DNA of 64,000 nt from Acidobacteriota bacterium (GTDB taxonomy: Bacteria; Acidobacteriota; Vicinamibacteria; Vicinamibacterales; UBA2999). Location: positions 62,001 to 126,000 of the forward strand of contig CANKJK010000008.1 in NCBI GenBank assembly GCA_947482665.1, read 5' to 3'. A program made the translations under genes and the position numbers. Below the pieces are notes generated by a model that had not been told where the DNA came from, searched no databases, and was given only the letters and a program-made list of their open reading frames with translations. Below, in pieces: positions 26,027 to 37,327 of the stretch. The first letter of the stretch is position 1. Each line of letters starts with the position of its first letter.

Positions 26027-27196
26027 CTACAGCCGTTCGATGATTGCAGCGGCACCCATGCCGCCGCCCACGCACATCGTGACCAGGCCGTACCGCCCTC
26101 CACGGCGCCGGAGCTCGTGGATGATCGAGACCGTGAGCCGTGCGCCCGTGCAGCCAAGCGGGTGGCCGAGCGCGATGGCGCCGCCGTTGACGTTGAGCGT
26201 CGCCGGGTCGATCGGCAAGGCACGAAGGCACGCCAGCGCCTGTGCGGCGAAGGCTTCGTTCAGTTCGACCAGGTCGATGTCCCCGAGCGTGAGTCCCGTC
26301 CGCGCCAGCAGCTTGCGGATGGCCGGCACCGGACCGGTGCCGAAGAGTTCCGGCGGGACGCCCGCCGTGGCGTAGCCGACAAATCGGGCGAGGGGTTCGA
26401 GGCCCAGCGCCCGCACCCGCTCGGCGGACATGACCAGCACGGCTGCGGCGCCGTCGCTCATCTGCGAGGCGTTGCCCGCGGTGACACTGCCCTGGGCGTG
26501 AAAAGCCGGCTTGAGTGCCGCGAGGGCCTGCGCTGAGGTGTCGCGCCTCGGACCTTCATCCGCCGTGCAGGTCAGCGTACGGCGCTCGCCCGGTGCGGCT
26601 CCGGTTGTTCGCACCGTCACCGGCACCAGTTCGTCGTCGAACCGCCCCGCATCCTGGGCGGCGACGGCCTTCTGGTGACTGGCGAGTGCAAAGGCGTCCT
26701 GCTCCTCGCGGCTGATGTGTGACGTGCGCGCGTGGTTCTCGGCGACGAGGCCGGTGGTCAGGTAGACGTCTGGATAGGTATCGACCAGCGCGGGGTTGGG
26801 CGCGATGTGATGGCCACCCATGGGGATCAGGCTCATCGACTCGGTCCCGCCGGCGAGCATCGCGTCGGCGCCACCCGTGAGGATCCGCCCTGCGGCGAGG
26901 GCGATGGCCTCCAGCCCTGAGGCGCAGAAGCGGTTCACGGTCACGGCCGACACCTCGACGGGGATGCCAGCCCGGAGGCTCGCGATGCGCGCCACGTTCA
27001 GCCCCTGTTCCGCCTCGGGCATCGCACATCCGAGGACGACGTCTTCGATCTCGCGAGGGTCGAACCCGGGGGCGCGTCTGAGCGCCTCGGCCAGGACCAC
27101 GGCCGCGAGGTCGTCGGGCCGGACGGTGCGCAGCAGGCCACGCGGTGCCCGGCCCACCGGCGTCCGCGCCGCCGAGACGATGAACGCCTCTCTCAT
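26027..27196 (-). CDS. fadA: Thiolase (acetyl-CoA C-acyltransferase, FadA type)
   Basis: A 389-residue thiolase that cleaves 3-ketoacyl-CoA in the last step of beta-oxidation, or condenses acetyl-CoA in reverse. The nucleophile Cys91 is in [11 protein letters not shown]. The C-terminal active-site His345 is in [10 protein letters not shown] and the general-base Cys375 in MCVGGGMG. Its length is typical. The start ATG 27196 overlaps the stop of the alpha/beta hydrolase by four bases (ATGA). With the FadN-type enzyme upstream it forms a complete hydratase-dehydrogenase-thiolase set, which supports fatty-acid or branched-chain acyl-CoA degradation. No acyl-CoA dehydrogenase is in the window. Confidence 0.9.
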   Translation of the reverse strand: MREAFIVSAARTPVGRAPRGLLRTVRPDDLAAVVLAEALRRAPGFDPREIEDVVLGCAMPEAEQGLNVARIASLRAGIPVEVSAVTVNRFCASGLEAIALAAGRILTGGADAMLAGGTESMSLIPMGGHHIAPNPALVDTYPDVYLTTGLVAENHARTSHISREEQDAFALASHQKAVAAQDAGRFDDELVPVTVRTTGAAPGERRTLTCTADEGPRRDTSAQALAALKPAFHAQGSVTAGNASQMSDGAAAVLVMSAERVRALGLEPLARFVGYATAGVPPELFGTGPVPAIRKLLARTGLTLGDIDLVELNEAFAAQALACLRALPIDPATLNVNGGAIALGHPLGCTGARLTVSIIHELRRRGGRYGLVTMCVGGGMGAAAIIERL

Positions 27197-27839
27197 GCGC
27201 GCGCCGAGTAGTCCTTCAGCAGGTCTTCGAGTGCTTCACCGACTTCGCCGGCCTGTCCTTCGAACAGATGGTTGGCCCGGTCGATGACCACCAGTTCCTT
27301 GGGTTCCTGCAGCTTCGCGTAGAACTCGCGGATGAGTCCGACGGGAATGAGCTCGTCCTCCTCGCCGTGCACCAGGAAGATGGGCTTGGCCGTCGCAATG
27401 ACCGTCGAGAAGTCGTACTTGTGCACGGGAGGCGCGATGCCGATGCGTGCGGACACGCGCGGGTCCAGGCTCGCGACCGTCATGCCGACCCACGAACCGA
27501 AGGATCCCCCGCCGGCCCAGATCTCCAGACCCGGAAACCGCGCTTCGACGAAGTCAATGGCCGCGCGGAAGTCGTCCTGCTCGCCCCGGCCCTCGTCGAA
27601 CGCGCCGGCACTTCTGCCGACACCGCGGAAGTTGAAGCGCAGTACCGCGCAACCGGCGCGCGCCAGGCCCTTTGCAGCCTGAAAGATCATCTTCGTGTGC
27701 ATCGTGCCGCCGCCGGTCGGTAGCGGATGCCCGAGCACCACCACGGCGCGCGGGGCGCCCACCGGCATCTCGAGCAGGGCTTCAAGGGGGCCCATCGGGC
27801 CGGGGATCTCACGCAGGGCAGCAGGGCGGTCGGTCGTCA

Positions 27840-27840
<1 letters not shown>
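27193..27840 (-). CDS. Alpha/beta hydrolase (COG2945-like)
   Basis: A 215-residue cytoplasmic alpha/beta hydrolase. The oxyanion-side segment [29 protein letters not shown], the nucleophile elbow GGGSFGS, the acid in HGEEDELIP and the His in DRANHLFEG are in the expected order. Similar small hydrolases have esterase or acyl-CoA hydrolase activity, but the substrate is not known. It overlaps the upstream FadN-type gene by one base (TGATG) and the thiolase by four, so it is an integral part of this operon. A thioesterase-like or lactone-hydrolysing role in acyl-CoA catabolism is plausible (inference). Confidence 0.83.
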
Positions 27841-30176
<2,336 letters not shown>

Positions 30177-30190
30177 GCGCGGCACGGCGG

Positions 30191-32338
30191 TCAGTACGCC
30201 GCGGTGTCCCTGATGGCGCGGAGGATCGCCGGGGAGCCCGGCAGGATGGCTTCTTCGAGCGTCGGTGAGTACGCCACGGGGCAGTCCAGCGCGGCCACCC
30301 GGCGGATGGGCGCATCGAGCTGGTCGAACAGTTCGTCCGAGATACGCGCGGCGATTTCAGCACCGAAGCCGCATGTCAACTGATCCTCGTGCGCGATGAT
30401 CACGCGGTTCGTCGAGGAGACCATCGACGCGATCGTGTCCCAGTCATACGGGATGAGCGTCCGGAGATCGACCACGGCGACGCTGAGCCCATCCTGCTCC
30501 GCCTGCTGCGCGGCGAGGAGTGACTTCTGCACCAGGGCTCCCCAGGTGAGGATCACGATGTCGGTGCCCGGCCGGCGCACGGCGGCCTTGCCGAACGGCA
30601 CCATGTAGTCGGCGCCGGGATACTCACCCTTCGTGTAGGTCTGCCGGTAGAGGTGCTTGTGCTCGAGGAACAGCACCGGGTCATCGCAGCGGATGGCCGT
30701 GCGGAGCAGGCCCGCCGCGTCCGCCGCCGTCGAGGGGAACGCGATGCGGATGCCGGGGCAGTGCGCGAAGATGCTCACGCCAGACTGGCTGTGGTACGGT
30801 CCGCCGCCGCGCAGATACCCGCCGATGGGCGTGCGGATGACGACTGGAGCGGACCACGTGTTGCCCGAGCGGTAGCGGAAGACCGAGAGCTCGTCCCGGA
30901 TCTGCAGCATGGCGGGCCAGATGTAGTCGAAGAACTGAATCTCGACGACCGGCTTCAGGCCTCGAAGGGCGAGACCGACCGCGCGGCCCACGATATTGGC
31001 TTCGGCCAGCGGCGAGTTGAAGACGCGCGTCGCGCCGAAGGCGCGCTGGAGACCGTGCGTGGCCTTGAACACGCCGCCCTTGCCGCTCACCTCGTGCAGA
31101 GCCTCGGCTCTCGACGCGTCCGCCACGTCCTGCCCGAAGACCACGATGCGCGGGTTGTGCGCCATTTCGTCGCGCAACGTCCGGTTGATCGCGCCCACCA
31201 TCGTGTCGGGCTTCCCCTCCGGCACGGCCGTCGTGGCGAAGGCGGCCGACGTCGGGTCGACGTCGGGCGAGAAGACGAAGTCCAGTGCGGTCGCCGGGTC
31301 GGGCTTGGCGGCCGTGAGCGCACGGTCGGCGGCCTCGGCGGCCTCACGCTCCACGTCGGCTGAGAGCGTCGAGAGCTGCTCCGCATCCACGAGGTCCTCT
31401 TCGATCAGGGCCCGCGCCATCATGGCGAGCGGGTCGCGGCGCGCTTCCTCGTCGCGTTCCGCCGGCGTTTTGTAGAGCGTCTCGTCGTCGGAATGCGAGT
31501 GCGAGTAGGGCCGGGTGCACTTGGCGTGCACGAGCACCGGGCCCTCGCCGGCGCGGGCGAGGCGGGCCGCCTCGCGCATGGCGAGCAGGCTCTCGGCGAA
31601 GTCCGTCCCGTCGCAGCGGAGCACCGTCAGACCGGGGAAGTGCTCCACCAGCCGGCCGATGTCGGCGCCGGGCGTCTGCGCGGTTACCGGCGTCGAGATG
31701 GCGTAGCCGTTGTCTTCAACGAGGACGATGAGCGGGAGGCGCTCCGTGCAGGCGGTGTTCAGGGCTTCCCAGAACTCGCCTTCGCTCGTGCCGCCATCCC
31801 CCACCGAGACATAGGTGACCTCGTCCGGGTGCACCGGTTCTCCGGTCGCGGGACCCACGCCGAGTGCGCGGTACCGCACGGTGGCCTCGGCGCAGCCGAC
31901 CGCATGCAGGCACTGCGTCGCCACGACGCTGCTCTGCGTCGGAATCCGCAGGCGGCGGCTGCTCCAGTGGGACGGCATCTGGCGTCCGGCCGACATGCCG
32001 TCATCCTGGGCGCCCACGGCGGCCAGGAACATGTCGTACGGCGTGAGCCCGAGGCTGAGGCAGAGCGCCCGGTCGCGGTAATACGGGAAGAACCAGTCGT
32101 AGCCGGGCCGAAGGGACATGGCGGCGGCCGTCAGGATGGCCTCGTGCCCGGCGCCGCTGATCTGGAAGAAGGCCTGGCTCTGGTTACGGAGGTGGATCTC
32201 CCGGTCGTCGATGGCCCGTGAGAGCAGCATCGAACGATACGCCGCGATCAGCTCGTCGCGGCTGAGCCCCGTCACGTGGCTCAGCCGGGAAGATGTCGCG
32301 GCCTTGGCGCCCCCGGTCGGGGCCACGCTCGACGCCAT
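30191..32338 (-). CDS. 2-oxo-acid dehydrogenase E1, alpha and beta subunits fused (branched-chain type)
   Basis: A 715-residue thiamine-diphosphate enzyme joining the normally separate E1 alpha and beta chains. Residues about 20-350 are E1-alpha ([25 protein letters not shown] site [15 protein letters not shown] with [17 protein letters not shown]). From about 380 it is E1-beta ([65 protein letters not shown]). Such fusions are known among branched-chain 2-oxo-acid dehydrogenases. The E2 and E3 partners are not in the window. The start ATG 32338 lies only nine bases after a perfect TATAAT. Downstream beta-oxidation genes suggest branched-chain amino acid carbon is fed directly into acyl-CoA breakdown (inference). 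Confidence 0.92.
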   Translation of the reverse strand: MASSVAPTGGAKAATSSRLSHVTGLSRDELIAAYRSMLLSRAIDDREIHLRNQSQAFFQISGAGHEAILTAAAMSLRPGYDWFFPYYRDRALCLSLGLTPYDMFLAAVGAQDDGMSAGRQMPSHWSSRRLRIPTQSSVVATQCLHAVGCAEATVRYRALGVGPATGEPVHPDEVTYVSVGDGGTSEGEFWEALNTACTERLPLIVLVEDNGYAISTPVTAQTPGADIGRLVEHFPGLTVLRCDGTDFAESLLAMREAARLARAGEGPVLVHAKCTRPYSHSHSDDETLYKTPAERDEEARRDPLAMMARALIEEDLVDAEQLSTLSADVEREAAEAADRALTAAKPDPATALDFVFSPDVDPTSAAFATTAVPEGKPDTMVGAINRTLRDEMAHNPRIVVFGQDVADASRAEALHEVSGKGGVFKATHGLQRAFGATRVFNSPLAEANIVGRAVGLALRGLKPVVEIQFFDYIWPAMLQIRDELSVFRYRSGNTWSAPVVIRTPIGGYLRGGGPYHSQSGVSIFAHCPGIRIAFPSTAADAAGLLRTAIRCDDPVLFLEHKHLYRQTYTKGEYPGADYMVPFGKAAVRRPGTDIVILTWGALVQKSLLAAQQAEQDGLSVAVVDLRTLIPYDWDTIASMVSSTNRVIIAHEDQLTCGFGAEIAARISDELFDQLDAPIRRVAALDCPVAYSPTLEEAILPGSPAILRAIRDTAAY

Positions 32339-32347
32339 AACCGGCGG

Positions 32348-32353
32348 ATTATA
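32348..32353 (-). promoter_or_regulatory. Consensus -10 box, probable leaderless promoter of the acyl-CoA operon
   Basis: A perfect TATAAT on the minus strand ends nine bases before the ATG at 32338. Transcription should begin six to seven bases after the box, leaving a leader of about two to four bases and no room for a ribosome site. No good -35 box is visible 16-18 bases upstream. Confidence 0.55.
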
Positions 32354-32386
32354 CCACCCGCCGTGCGTGCGATAGAGTTACTGGTC

Positions 32387-32767
32387 ATGTCCATACCGAC
32401 CGACCGCGTGACCCTCCACCGCTGGGATGACATCGCCCTGGAGAAGGTCACCGACATGCTCTCCCGGAAAATCATCACCGGCGAGAAGGAGATGCTCACG
32501 CAGATCTATCTGAAGAGCGGCTGCATCGTGCCCATGCACAACCACGAAGCCGAACAGATGACCTACGTGCTCTCCGGGTCGATGAAATTCAAGGTGAACG
32601 GCGAGGACATCGTCGTGCGGGCCGGTGACGTGCTGCACATTCCCTCGTGGCTGCCGCATCAGGCCGAGGCGCTCGAAGACACGTTCGAGATGGATATCTT
32701 CAGCCCGATTCGCTACGACTGGCTGAACCACACGGACAACTACTTCTACAACGAACCCGTGAAGTAA
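32387..32767 (+). CDS. Small cupin-domain protein
   Basis: A 126-residue single-domain cupin with a full metal site: His51, His53 and Glu57 in PMHNHEAEQMTYVLSG and His91 in HIPSWLPHQAEA. The fold covers nearly the whole protein (residues about 35-110), with a YNEPVK tail. It is probably a metal-dependent small-molecule enzyme or a sugar/ligand sensor; the substrate is unknown. The start is ATG 32387 (MSIPTDRVTLHRWDD). It is divergent from the E1 gene with only 48 bases between starts, so the promoters face back to back. Confidence 0.85.
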   Translation: MSIPTDRVTLHRWDDIALEKVTDMLSRKIITGEKEMLTQIYLKSGCIVPMHNHEAEQMTYVLSGSMKFKVNGEDIVVRAGDVLHIPSWLPHQAEALEDTFEMDIFSPIRYDWLNHTDNYFYNEPVK

Positions 32768-32950
32768 GGGCCGGGCTGGCCCGGGACGGGTAGTCCCGCA
32801 GCCTGCGGGCGGCCCGGGTGACGTGCGCTTCCTGCGCTCCGCGGGCGCCAGTGAGCAGCACCCGGCTCGTTCACGTCAGTCGCGCTGGAACCGCACCTCA
32901 CCCAGGCCACTCGCGCGACACCGATGAGGCGTCCCGACCTACCCTGGCTC

Positions 32951-33177
32951 GGGTTCGTGGGTCCCCCTCCGGGGAGTGCCGCTGCTGCGCATGCCGGACA
33001 GATGCACCTCCGGCGGACCTGTCGCATCCGGGCGGGACCCCGTCGACGCCCGTCGAATCGATACTTCGACGGGTCCCACCGTCGACACCCCACCCGGCGC
33101 CGGCGGTGCATCTGTCATGGTTGCCTGACGGCATGCTCCGCAATTGCGGCACTCCTCGGAGGGGGACCCACGCACCC
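32951..33177. repeat. Long palindromic element (MITE-like inverted repeat)
   Basis: The two outer arms (starting CGTGGGTCCCCCTCCG at 32956 and, on the other strand, at 33172) match at 26 of 27 positions. Homology continues inward through GCATGCCG and GACAGATGCACC, with a bulge of about ten bases in one arm. The centre is a second hairpin (CCCGTCGAA with TTCGACGGG, about 33047-33072). Outside the core the arms still share GGGT at both edges. No open reading frame fits inside. The element lies 20 bases after the rhomboid stop and fills most of the 429-base gap to the cupin gene; the rest of the gap holds only short GC-rich inverted repeats. Confidence 0.8.
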
Positions 33178-33196
33178 AGCCGCGTGCGTCGACGCA

Positions 33197-33937
33197 CTAA
33201 TGCACGCGGGGGCCGCGGCCGCCTGGGTAGACGTCGAACTTCCGGCGGTGCCGGTCGATCTTCCAGCGCTGGTAGCGATAGGTGATCTCGGCCAGCGGGC
33301 GCATCCGGGCCCCCTTCAGATACAGATAGCCGGCCACGATGCCGCCCAGGTGCGTCGTGTGCGCCACGCCGCCGACCTCGCTCATCGACAGGAAGAGAGA
33401 GATGCCGCCGATGATGAGCACGAAGTACTTCGCTGGAATCGGGAAGAGCATCCAGAAGTAGATCGGCCGGTCCGGGTAATACAAGGCGTAGGCGAGGAGC
33501 AGTCCGTAGACGGCGCCTGACGCCCCGATCGTCAGTGAGACGTAGAGCGCATCGCCGATCGCGCCTGGCAGCAGGGCTGCGAGGAGGGTCGTCAGTGCGG
33601 CGCCGATGCCACACACGGCGTAGTAGCGCGCGAAGTAGGCGGTGCCCCACAGCCGCTCCAGTTCGACGCCGAACATCCACAACCCGAGCATGTTGAAGAG
33701 GATGTGGGAGAGCCCCCCGTGCAGAAACATGTACGTCACCGGCTGCCACACGGCGAACCGGCCGAACACGTCGGCCGGACGCAGCCCCAGGCGCAGCGTG
33801 AGGTCCGGCACGAGATACGAGAGCAGGAAGAAGATCACGTTCGCGGCGATAAGCGCGCGCACGGCTGGCGTGATGGCACCGGGGCCGACGGAAAACGAAG
33901 ATGACGACGGCCGGTAGGTGGGGCGTGTGGGTGGCAT
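33197..33937 (-). CDS. Rhomboid-family intramembrane serine protease
   Basis: A 246-residue membrane protease with six predicted helices. The catalytic Ser140 is in the GASG motif (LTIGASGAVYG) and His196 in VAHTTHLGGIVAGYLY. The HGGLSHILFNMLGLWMFG segment between helices 1 and 2 is also typical. A cytoplasmic N-terminal tail of about 25 residues (PPTRPTYRPSSSS) and a C-terminal basic tail (RYQRWKIDRHRRK) flank the core. The start is ATG 33937, nine bases after the MFS stop, so it is the last gene of the murJ-MFS-rhomboid unit. The substrate is unknown. Confidence 0.91.
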   Translation of the reverse strand: MPPTRPTYRPSSSSFSVGPGAITPAVRALIAANVIFFLLSYLVPDLTLRLGLRPADVFGRFAVWQPVTYMFLHGGLSHILFNMLGLWMFGVELERLWGTAYFARYYAVCGIGAALTTLLAALLPGAIGDALYVSLTIGASGAVYGLLLAYALYYPDRPIYFWMLFPIPAKYFVLIIGGISLFLSMSEVGGVAHTTHLGGIVAGYLYLKGARMRPLAEITYRYQRWKIDRHRRKFDVYPGGRGPRVH

Positions 33938-33946
33938 GTTCTCGAT

Positions 33947-35113
33947 CTAGTGGTCGCGCACGAGCGTCCGGTCGTCAGGCAGCGGCAGCGCCAGTAGTGC
34001 CGCGCCAAGCGGGAGGACGGCCACCGTCATCAGTGCCGTCTCGATGCCGGTGCGGTCAGCAGCCAGGCCGACGAGAGAGACCATCAGGCCGCCGGTGCCC
34101 CACGCGAAACCCATCATAAGAGACGACACCGTGGCGGCGCTGATGGGTGCGAGCGACTGGCCGAAGGTCACGTTGACCGGCAGTGTCGACTGCAGGAGGA
34201 ATCCGCCGAGGCAGAGCACTGCGAGGAAGAGCCATCCGTGGAGGAGGGGCGCGATGGCGAGGAATGGCACGGCGCACACCAGCGACAGGATGATGACCCG
34301 GCGTGCTCCCCAGCGGTCCGCCATCGAGCCGCCGAAGAAGCCACCAGCACTCGTGCAGGCCAGGTAGACCGCCGCCATGGCGCCGGCCGCGCCAACCGAG
34401 ACGCCGCGCCGGGTCAGGAGCACCGGCATGAACGTCGAGATGCTGACCGCGGTCAGCGTGCGGATGACCACGATGAGGTAGAGCAGTCCGAGGGGCTTCG
34501 CATACGGCCGGAGGCCCGCGAAGCCGCGCGCCGCGTGTGGCTCGAGCGTGGTGTCCATCGCCGGCATGTGCCGCAGCCAGGCCCAGAGCATCAGCAGCCC
34601 CGGCACCATCAGGATGGGCGTCCAGGCGAGCCCGGCCACCGCCACAAACGGCGCGAAGATGAGCGGGCCCATCGCAAAACCCATCGAGCCGCCGGTGATG
34701 TGGACCGACATCGCCATGCTGCGGCGGAAGCCGCCGACTTTGTAGACCAGCGCGGCCGCCGGTGGATGGAAGGCGGCTCCACCAAGGCCGCCAACGATGA
34801 GCACGGCGGCCACGGTCCAGACGTTGGGAGCCAACCCGATCAGGCTCAGCACCGCGACCGAGAGGAGCGGACCGGCGATGAGCAGGATCCGTGGCTTCCA
34901 GCGATCAGCCAGGGCTCCGAAGGCGAGTTGGGAGACGGAGTTGGAGAGCTGCAGGCATGTCTGCAGCAGGCCGGCGGTGGCCAGCGTCAGGCCGAGCTTG
35001 GGAATGAGGACCGGCAGCAGCGGCGCGTAGATGTTGCTGAACCCGTCGACGATGAAGTGCGTGGCGGCCAGTACGGTTACCGTCTCGGGCAGCCCGAAGA
35101 TGCGCAGCTTCAC
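33947..35113 (-). CDS. MFS transporter (Fsr/fosmidomycin-resistance-like)
   Basis: A 388-residue major-facilitator transporter with 12 predicted helices. It has two GALADRWKPR / GSMADRWGARR loops after helices 2 and 8 and GGLGGAAFHPPAAAL in the first half, a pattern typical of the fosmidomycin-resistance (Fsr) group. That group exports small drugs, but the physiological substrate is unknown and resistance is not demonstrated. The start is GTG 35113, overlapping the murJ stop by four bases (GTGA), so it is probably translated with murJ. Confidence 0.85.
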   Translation of the reverse strand: MKLRIFGLPETVTVLAATHFIVDGFSNIYAPLLPVLIPKLGLTLATAGLLQTCLQLSNSVSQLAFGALADRWKPRILLIAGPLLSVAVLSLIGLAPNVWTVAAVLIVGGLGGAAFHPPAAALVYKVGGFRRSMAMSVHITGGSMGFAMGPLIFAPFVAVAGLAWTPILMVPGLLMLWAWLRHMPAMDTTLEPHAARGFAGLRPYAKPLGLLYLIVVIRTLTAVSISTFMPVLLTRRGVSVGAAGAMAAVYLACTSAGGFFGGSMADRWGARRVIILSLVCAVPFLAIAPLLHGWLFLAVLCLGGFLLQSTLPVNVTFGQSLAPISAATVSSLMMGFAWGTGGLMVSLVGLAADRTGIETALMTVAVLPLGAALLALPLPDDRTLVRDH

Positions 35114-36723
35114 CCGCGCCTCCGGCCAAGGCGGCGCAGCACGAGGGCCGATGCTTCATGGAACTCCGGAATGCGGAGCGCCCAGGCGGAGCCGGCCAGC
35201 ACGAGGATCGCGACCGCGATCGACGCGCCGAGTCGCAGCAGCTGCGGTCCGATCCCCGCCCCCGGCATCCACGCATCGAGCCGCGGGTAGACCGCCATCG
35301 CGGCCACGCCCATCAGCGCGGAGGCCAGCGCGATGCGGATGAGGGAGCTGGCGACGCGGGCCGCGTCGATCCCATTGAGCCGGCGAGAGAGGCGCCACAC
35401 CAGCAGGAGCGCGCTGACCAGTGCCGCGAGCGACGTGCCGAGCGCGAGGCCCGTGAACCCGAGCACGCGAGACAGCGCGAGGTTCAGCGTGGCGTTGATG
35501 AGCACGGAGGTCACGCTGATGGTGACTGGCGTCCGGCTGTCGCCCAGCGCATAGAAGGTTGGCGCGATGATCCGCGAGACCGAGTAGCCGACGAGTCCCA
35601 CCGCATAAAACTGGAGCGCGCTGGCCGTGGCGGCCGTGTCAGCGGCCGTGAACGCGTGGCGTTCGAACAGGAGTTGGACGATGGGCGTGGCCAGCGCGAC
35701 GAGCCCCACGGTCGCCGGGACGTTCAGCATGAACATCAGCGAGAGCCCGTCGGCCACGGCGGTCCGGATGGCGCCGTCATCACCGGAGGCCGCGTGGCGA
35801 GAGACCACCGGCACGGTGGCGGTCGCCACCGAGACCCCGAAGAGCCCGATGGGCAGATACATCAGCCGGAAGGCGTAGTTCAGCCACGACACGGCGCCGG
35901 TGCCGTGGCCCGTCGCGAGCAGCGTGTTGACGAAGACGTTGACCTGCGTGGCCGCGAGACCGATCGTGCCGGGTCCCATCAGCAGGAGGATGCGCCGTAG
36001 TCCCGGATCGCGGAAGTCGAGGATGAAACGGTGCCGGTATCCTTCCCGATGGAGGGCCGGCCACTGCAGGGCGATCTGGCCCAGTCCGCCGACCAGCGTG
36101 CCGATGGCGATCGACGCGACCGGTGGGAGGCCTACGGCCGGCATGAGCGGCGTCAGCACCAGCGCGCACACGACTGCCGCGACGTTGAACGCAGCCGGCG
36201 AGAGCGCGGGCACGAAGAAGTGACGCAGGCTGTTCAGCATCCCCATGCATGCCGCCGCGACGGCGACCAGGATGAGGAAGGGCGCCATGGTGCGGGTGAG
36301 GCCCACCGTGAGATCGAGCTTGCCGGGCACGGTCGCGTAGTCGCCAGCGAACCCGAGCACGATTGGCCGGGCAAAGAGGATCCCAAGGAGCACCACTGCG
36401 CCAGTGACCAGCAGCAGCGTGTTGATGACGATGCTGGCCAGCCGCCAGGCGGCGGGTTTGCCGTCCGTTGCGAGTGTCTTCGTGAAGGTCGGGACGAACG
36501 CCGCGCTCATGGCGCCTTCGGCGAACAGGTCGCGCACCATGTTCGGCACGCGGAAGGCGACGTTGAACGCATCCATCGCGTCGCTGGCGCCGAAGTAGGA
36601 CGCGAGCACCTGCTCGCGGACGACGCCGAGCACGCGGCTGGCCAGCGTGGCTGCTCCGGTGACGCCGGCCGCCCGGGCGAGTCCACCCGACGGAGGCGTG
36701 GGCGGCGTACTCACCGGGTACAA
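35110..36723 (-). CDS. murJ: Lipid II flippase MurJ
   Basis: A MOP-superfamily membrane protein of 537 residues with about 14 helices that moves lipid II across the inner membrane during peptidoglycan synthesis. The N-terminal signature is ARAAGVTGAATLASRVLGVV; later FGASDAMDAFNVAFRVPN and LFAEGAMSAAFVPTF are characteristic. The start is uncertain. TTG 36723 has GGAGG ten bases upstream, whereas GTG 36714 has no ribosome site at a good distance. That GGAGG lies in the 3' arm of a strong hairpin followed by seven T residues, so expression may be controlled in the leader. It heads a group with an MFS transporter and a rhomboid protease. Confidence 0.92.
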   Translation of the reverse strand: MYPVSTPPTPPSGGLARAAGVTGAATLASRVLGVVREQVLASYFGASDAMDAFNVAFRVPNMVRDLFAEGAMSAAFVPTFTKTLATDGKPAAWRLASIVINTLLLVTGAVVLLGILFARPIVLGFAGDYATVPGKLDLTVGLTRTMAPFLILVAVAAACMGMLNSLRHFFVPALSPAAFNVAAVVCALVLTPLMPAVGLPPVASIAIGTLVGGLGQIALQWPALHREGYRHRFILDFRDPGLRRILLLMGPGTIGLAATQVNVFVNTLLATGHGTGAVSWLNYAFRLMYLPIGLFGVSVATATVPVVSRHAASGDDGAIRTAVADGLSLMFMLNVPATVGLVALATPIVQLLFERHAFTAADTAATASALQFYAVGLVGYSVSRIIAPTFYALGDSRTPVTISVTSVLINATLNLALSRVLGFTGLALGTSLAALVSALLLVWRLSRRLNGIDAARVASSLIRIALASALMGVAAMAVYPRLDAWMPGAGIGPQLLRLGASIAVAILVLAGSAWALRIPEFHEASALVLRRLGRRRG

Positions 36724-36754
36724 AAAAAGCGGGCCTCCGCGGAACGGAGGCCCG
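36722..36754 (-). terminator. Terminator-like leader hairpin before murJ
   Basis: On the minus strand a perfect 10 bp stem (36745-36754 with 36730-36739) and a five-base loop are followed by C and seven T residues. The T-run merges into the TTG start of murJ. The structure is either the terminator of the yqeY unit or an attenuator of murJ. GGAGG, the only good ribosome site for murJ, lies in the 3' arm (36734-36738). Confidence 0.85.
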
Positions 36755-36790
36755 AAGGGAAGGGTGAAGGCTGACTAGGCCCTGCTGCAG

Positions 36791-36796
36791 AGTATA
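36791..36796 (-). promoter_or_regulatory. Candidate -10 box upstream of the murJ leader hairpin
   Basis: TATACT on the minus strand lies between the yqeY stop (36864) and the hairpin. A start near 36785 would give a leader of about 60 bases containing the whole hairpin. The -35 region is poor, so the call is tentative. Confidence 0.35.
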
Positions 36797-36863
36797 GACG
36801 CCGGGTGTGACGAAATAGTCTCGACAGTGCTGTCGCGGTGTGTCGCGGGCGAGCGGACGTCAT

Positions 36864-37325
36864 CTACTGGCCCGCGAGCCTGGCCTTGACCGCCTCGCTG
36901 ACCGCCTTGCCGTCAACCGTCTTGCCGGCGAGCTTCGCCTGCACCGCTTTCATCACTTTGCCCATGTCCTTCGGCGAACTGGCGCCCGTCTCGGTGACGG
37001 CCTCGGCGACCGCGGCGGCGATCTCTCCGGCCGAGGCGGAGGGCGGCTGGTATTCCTCGAGAATCGCGACTTCGGCTGATTCCTTCGCCACGAGATCCTG
37101 GCGTCCGGCTGCAGCGAACTGTTCAATCGAATCGCGCCGCTGCTTGACGAGTTGTCCGATGACCTGGAGGACCTCGGCGTCGTCCAGGTCGCGGCCCTTT
37201 TCGACGCCGCGGTTCATGATGGCGGCCTTGAGCATGCGGAGCGGTCCGAGGCGTCCGGGATCCTGTGCCTTCATGGCGGCGGTGATGTCCGCGTTCACGC
37301 GGGCTGCGAGCGGTGCGTCTGCCAT
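36864..37325 (-). CDS. yqeY: GatB/YqeY domain protein
   Basis: A 153-residue helical protein of the YqeY family, related to the C-terminal tRNA-binding domain of the amidotransferase GatB. Visible signatures include LRMLKAAIMN near residue 30, IGQLVKQRRDSIEQFAAAGR, ILEEYQPP and the C-terminal KDMGKVMKAVQAKLAGKTVDG. It may bind tRNA or act with amidotransferase, but its role is not settled. The start is ATG 37325, two bases after the stop of the GNAT-like gene, so the two are co-transcribed. Confidence 0.88.
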   Translation of the reverse strand: MADAPLAARVNADITAAMKAQDPGRLGPLRMLKAAIMNRGVEKGRDLDDAEVLQVIGQLVKQRRDSIEQFAAAGRQDLVAKESAEVAILEEYQPPSASAGEIAAAVAEAVTETGASSPKDMGKVMKAVQAKLAGKTVDGKAVSEAVKARLAGQ

Positions 37326-37327
37326 GG

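Noticed and set aside
32956-33172. The palindromic element as a CRISPR repeat or tRNA-like gene
   Set aside because: There is only one unit, no spacers and no cas genes; the paired arms are far longer than a tRNA and have no anticodon arm.
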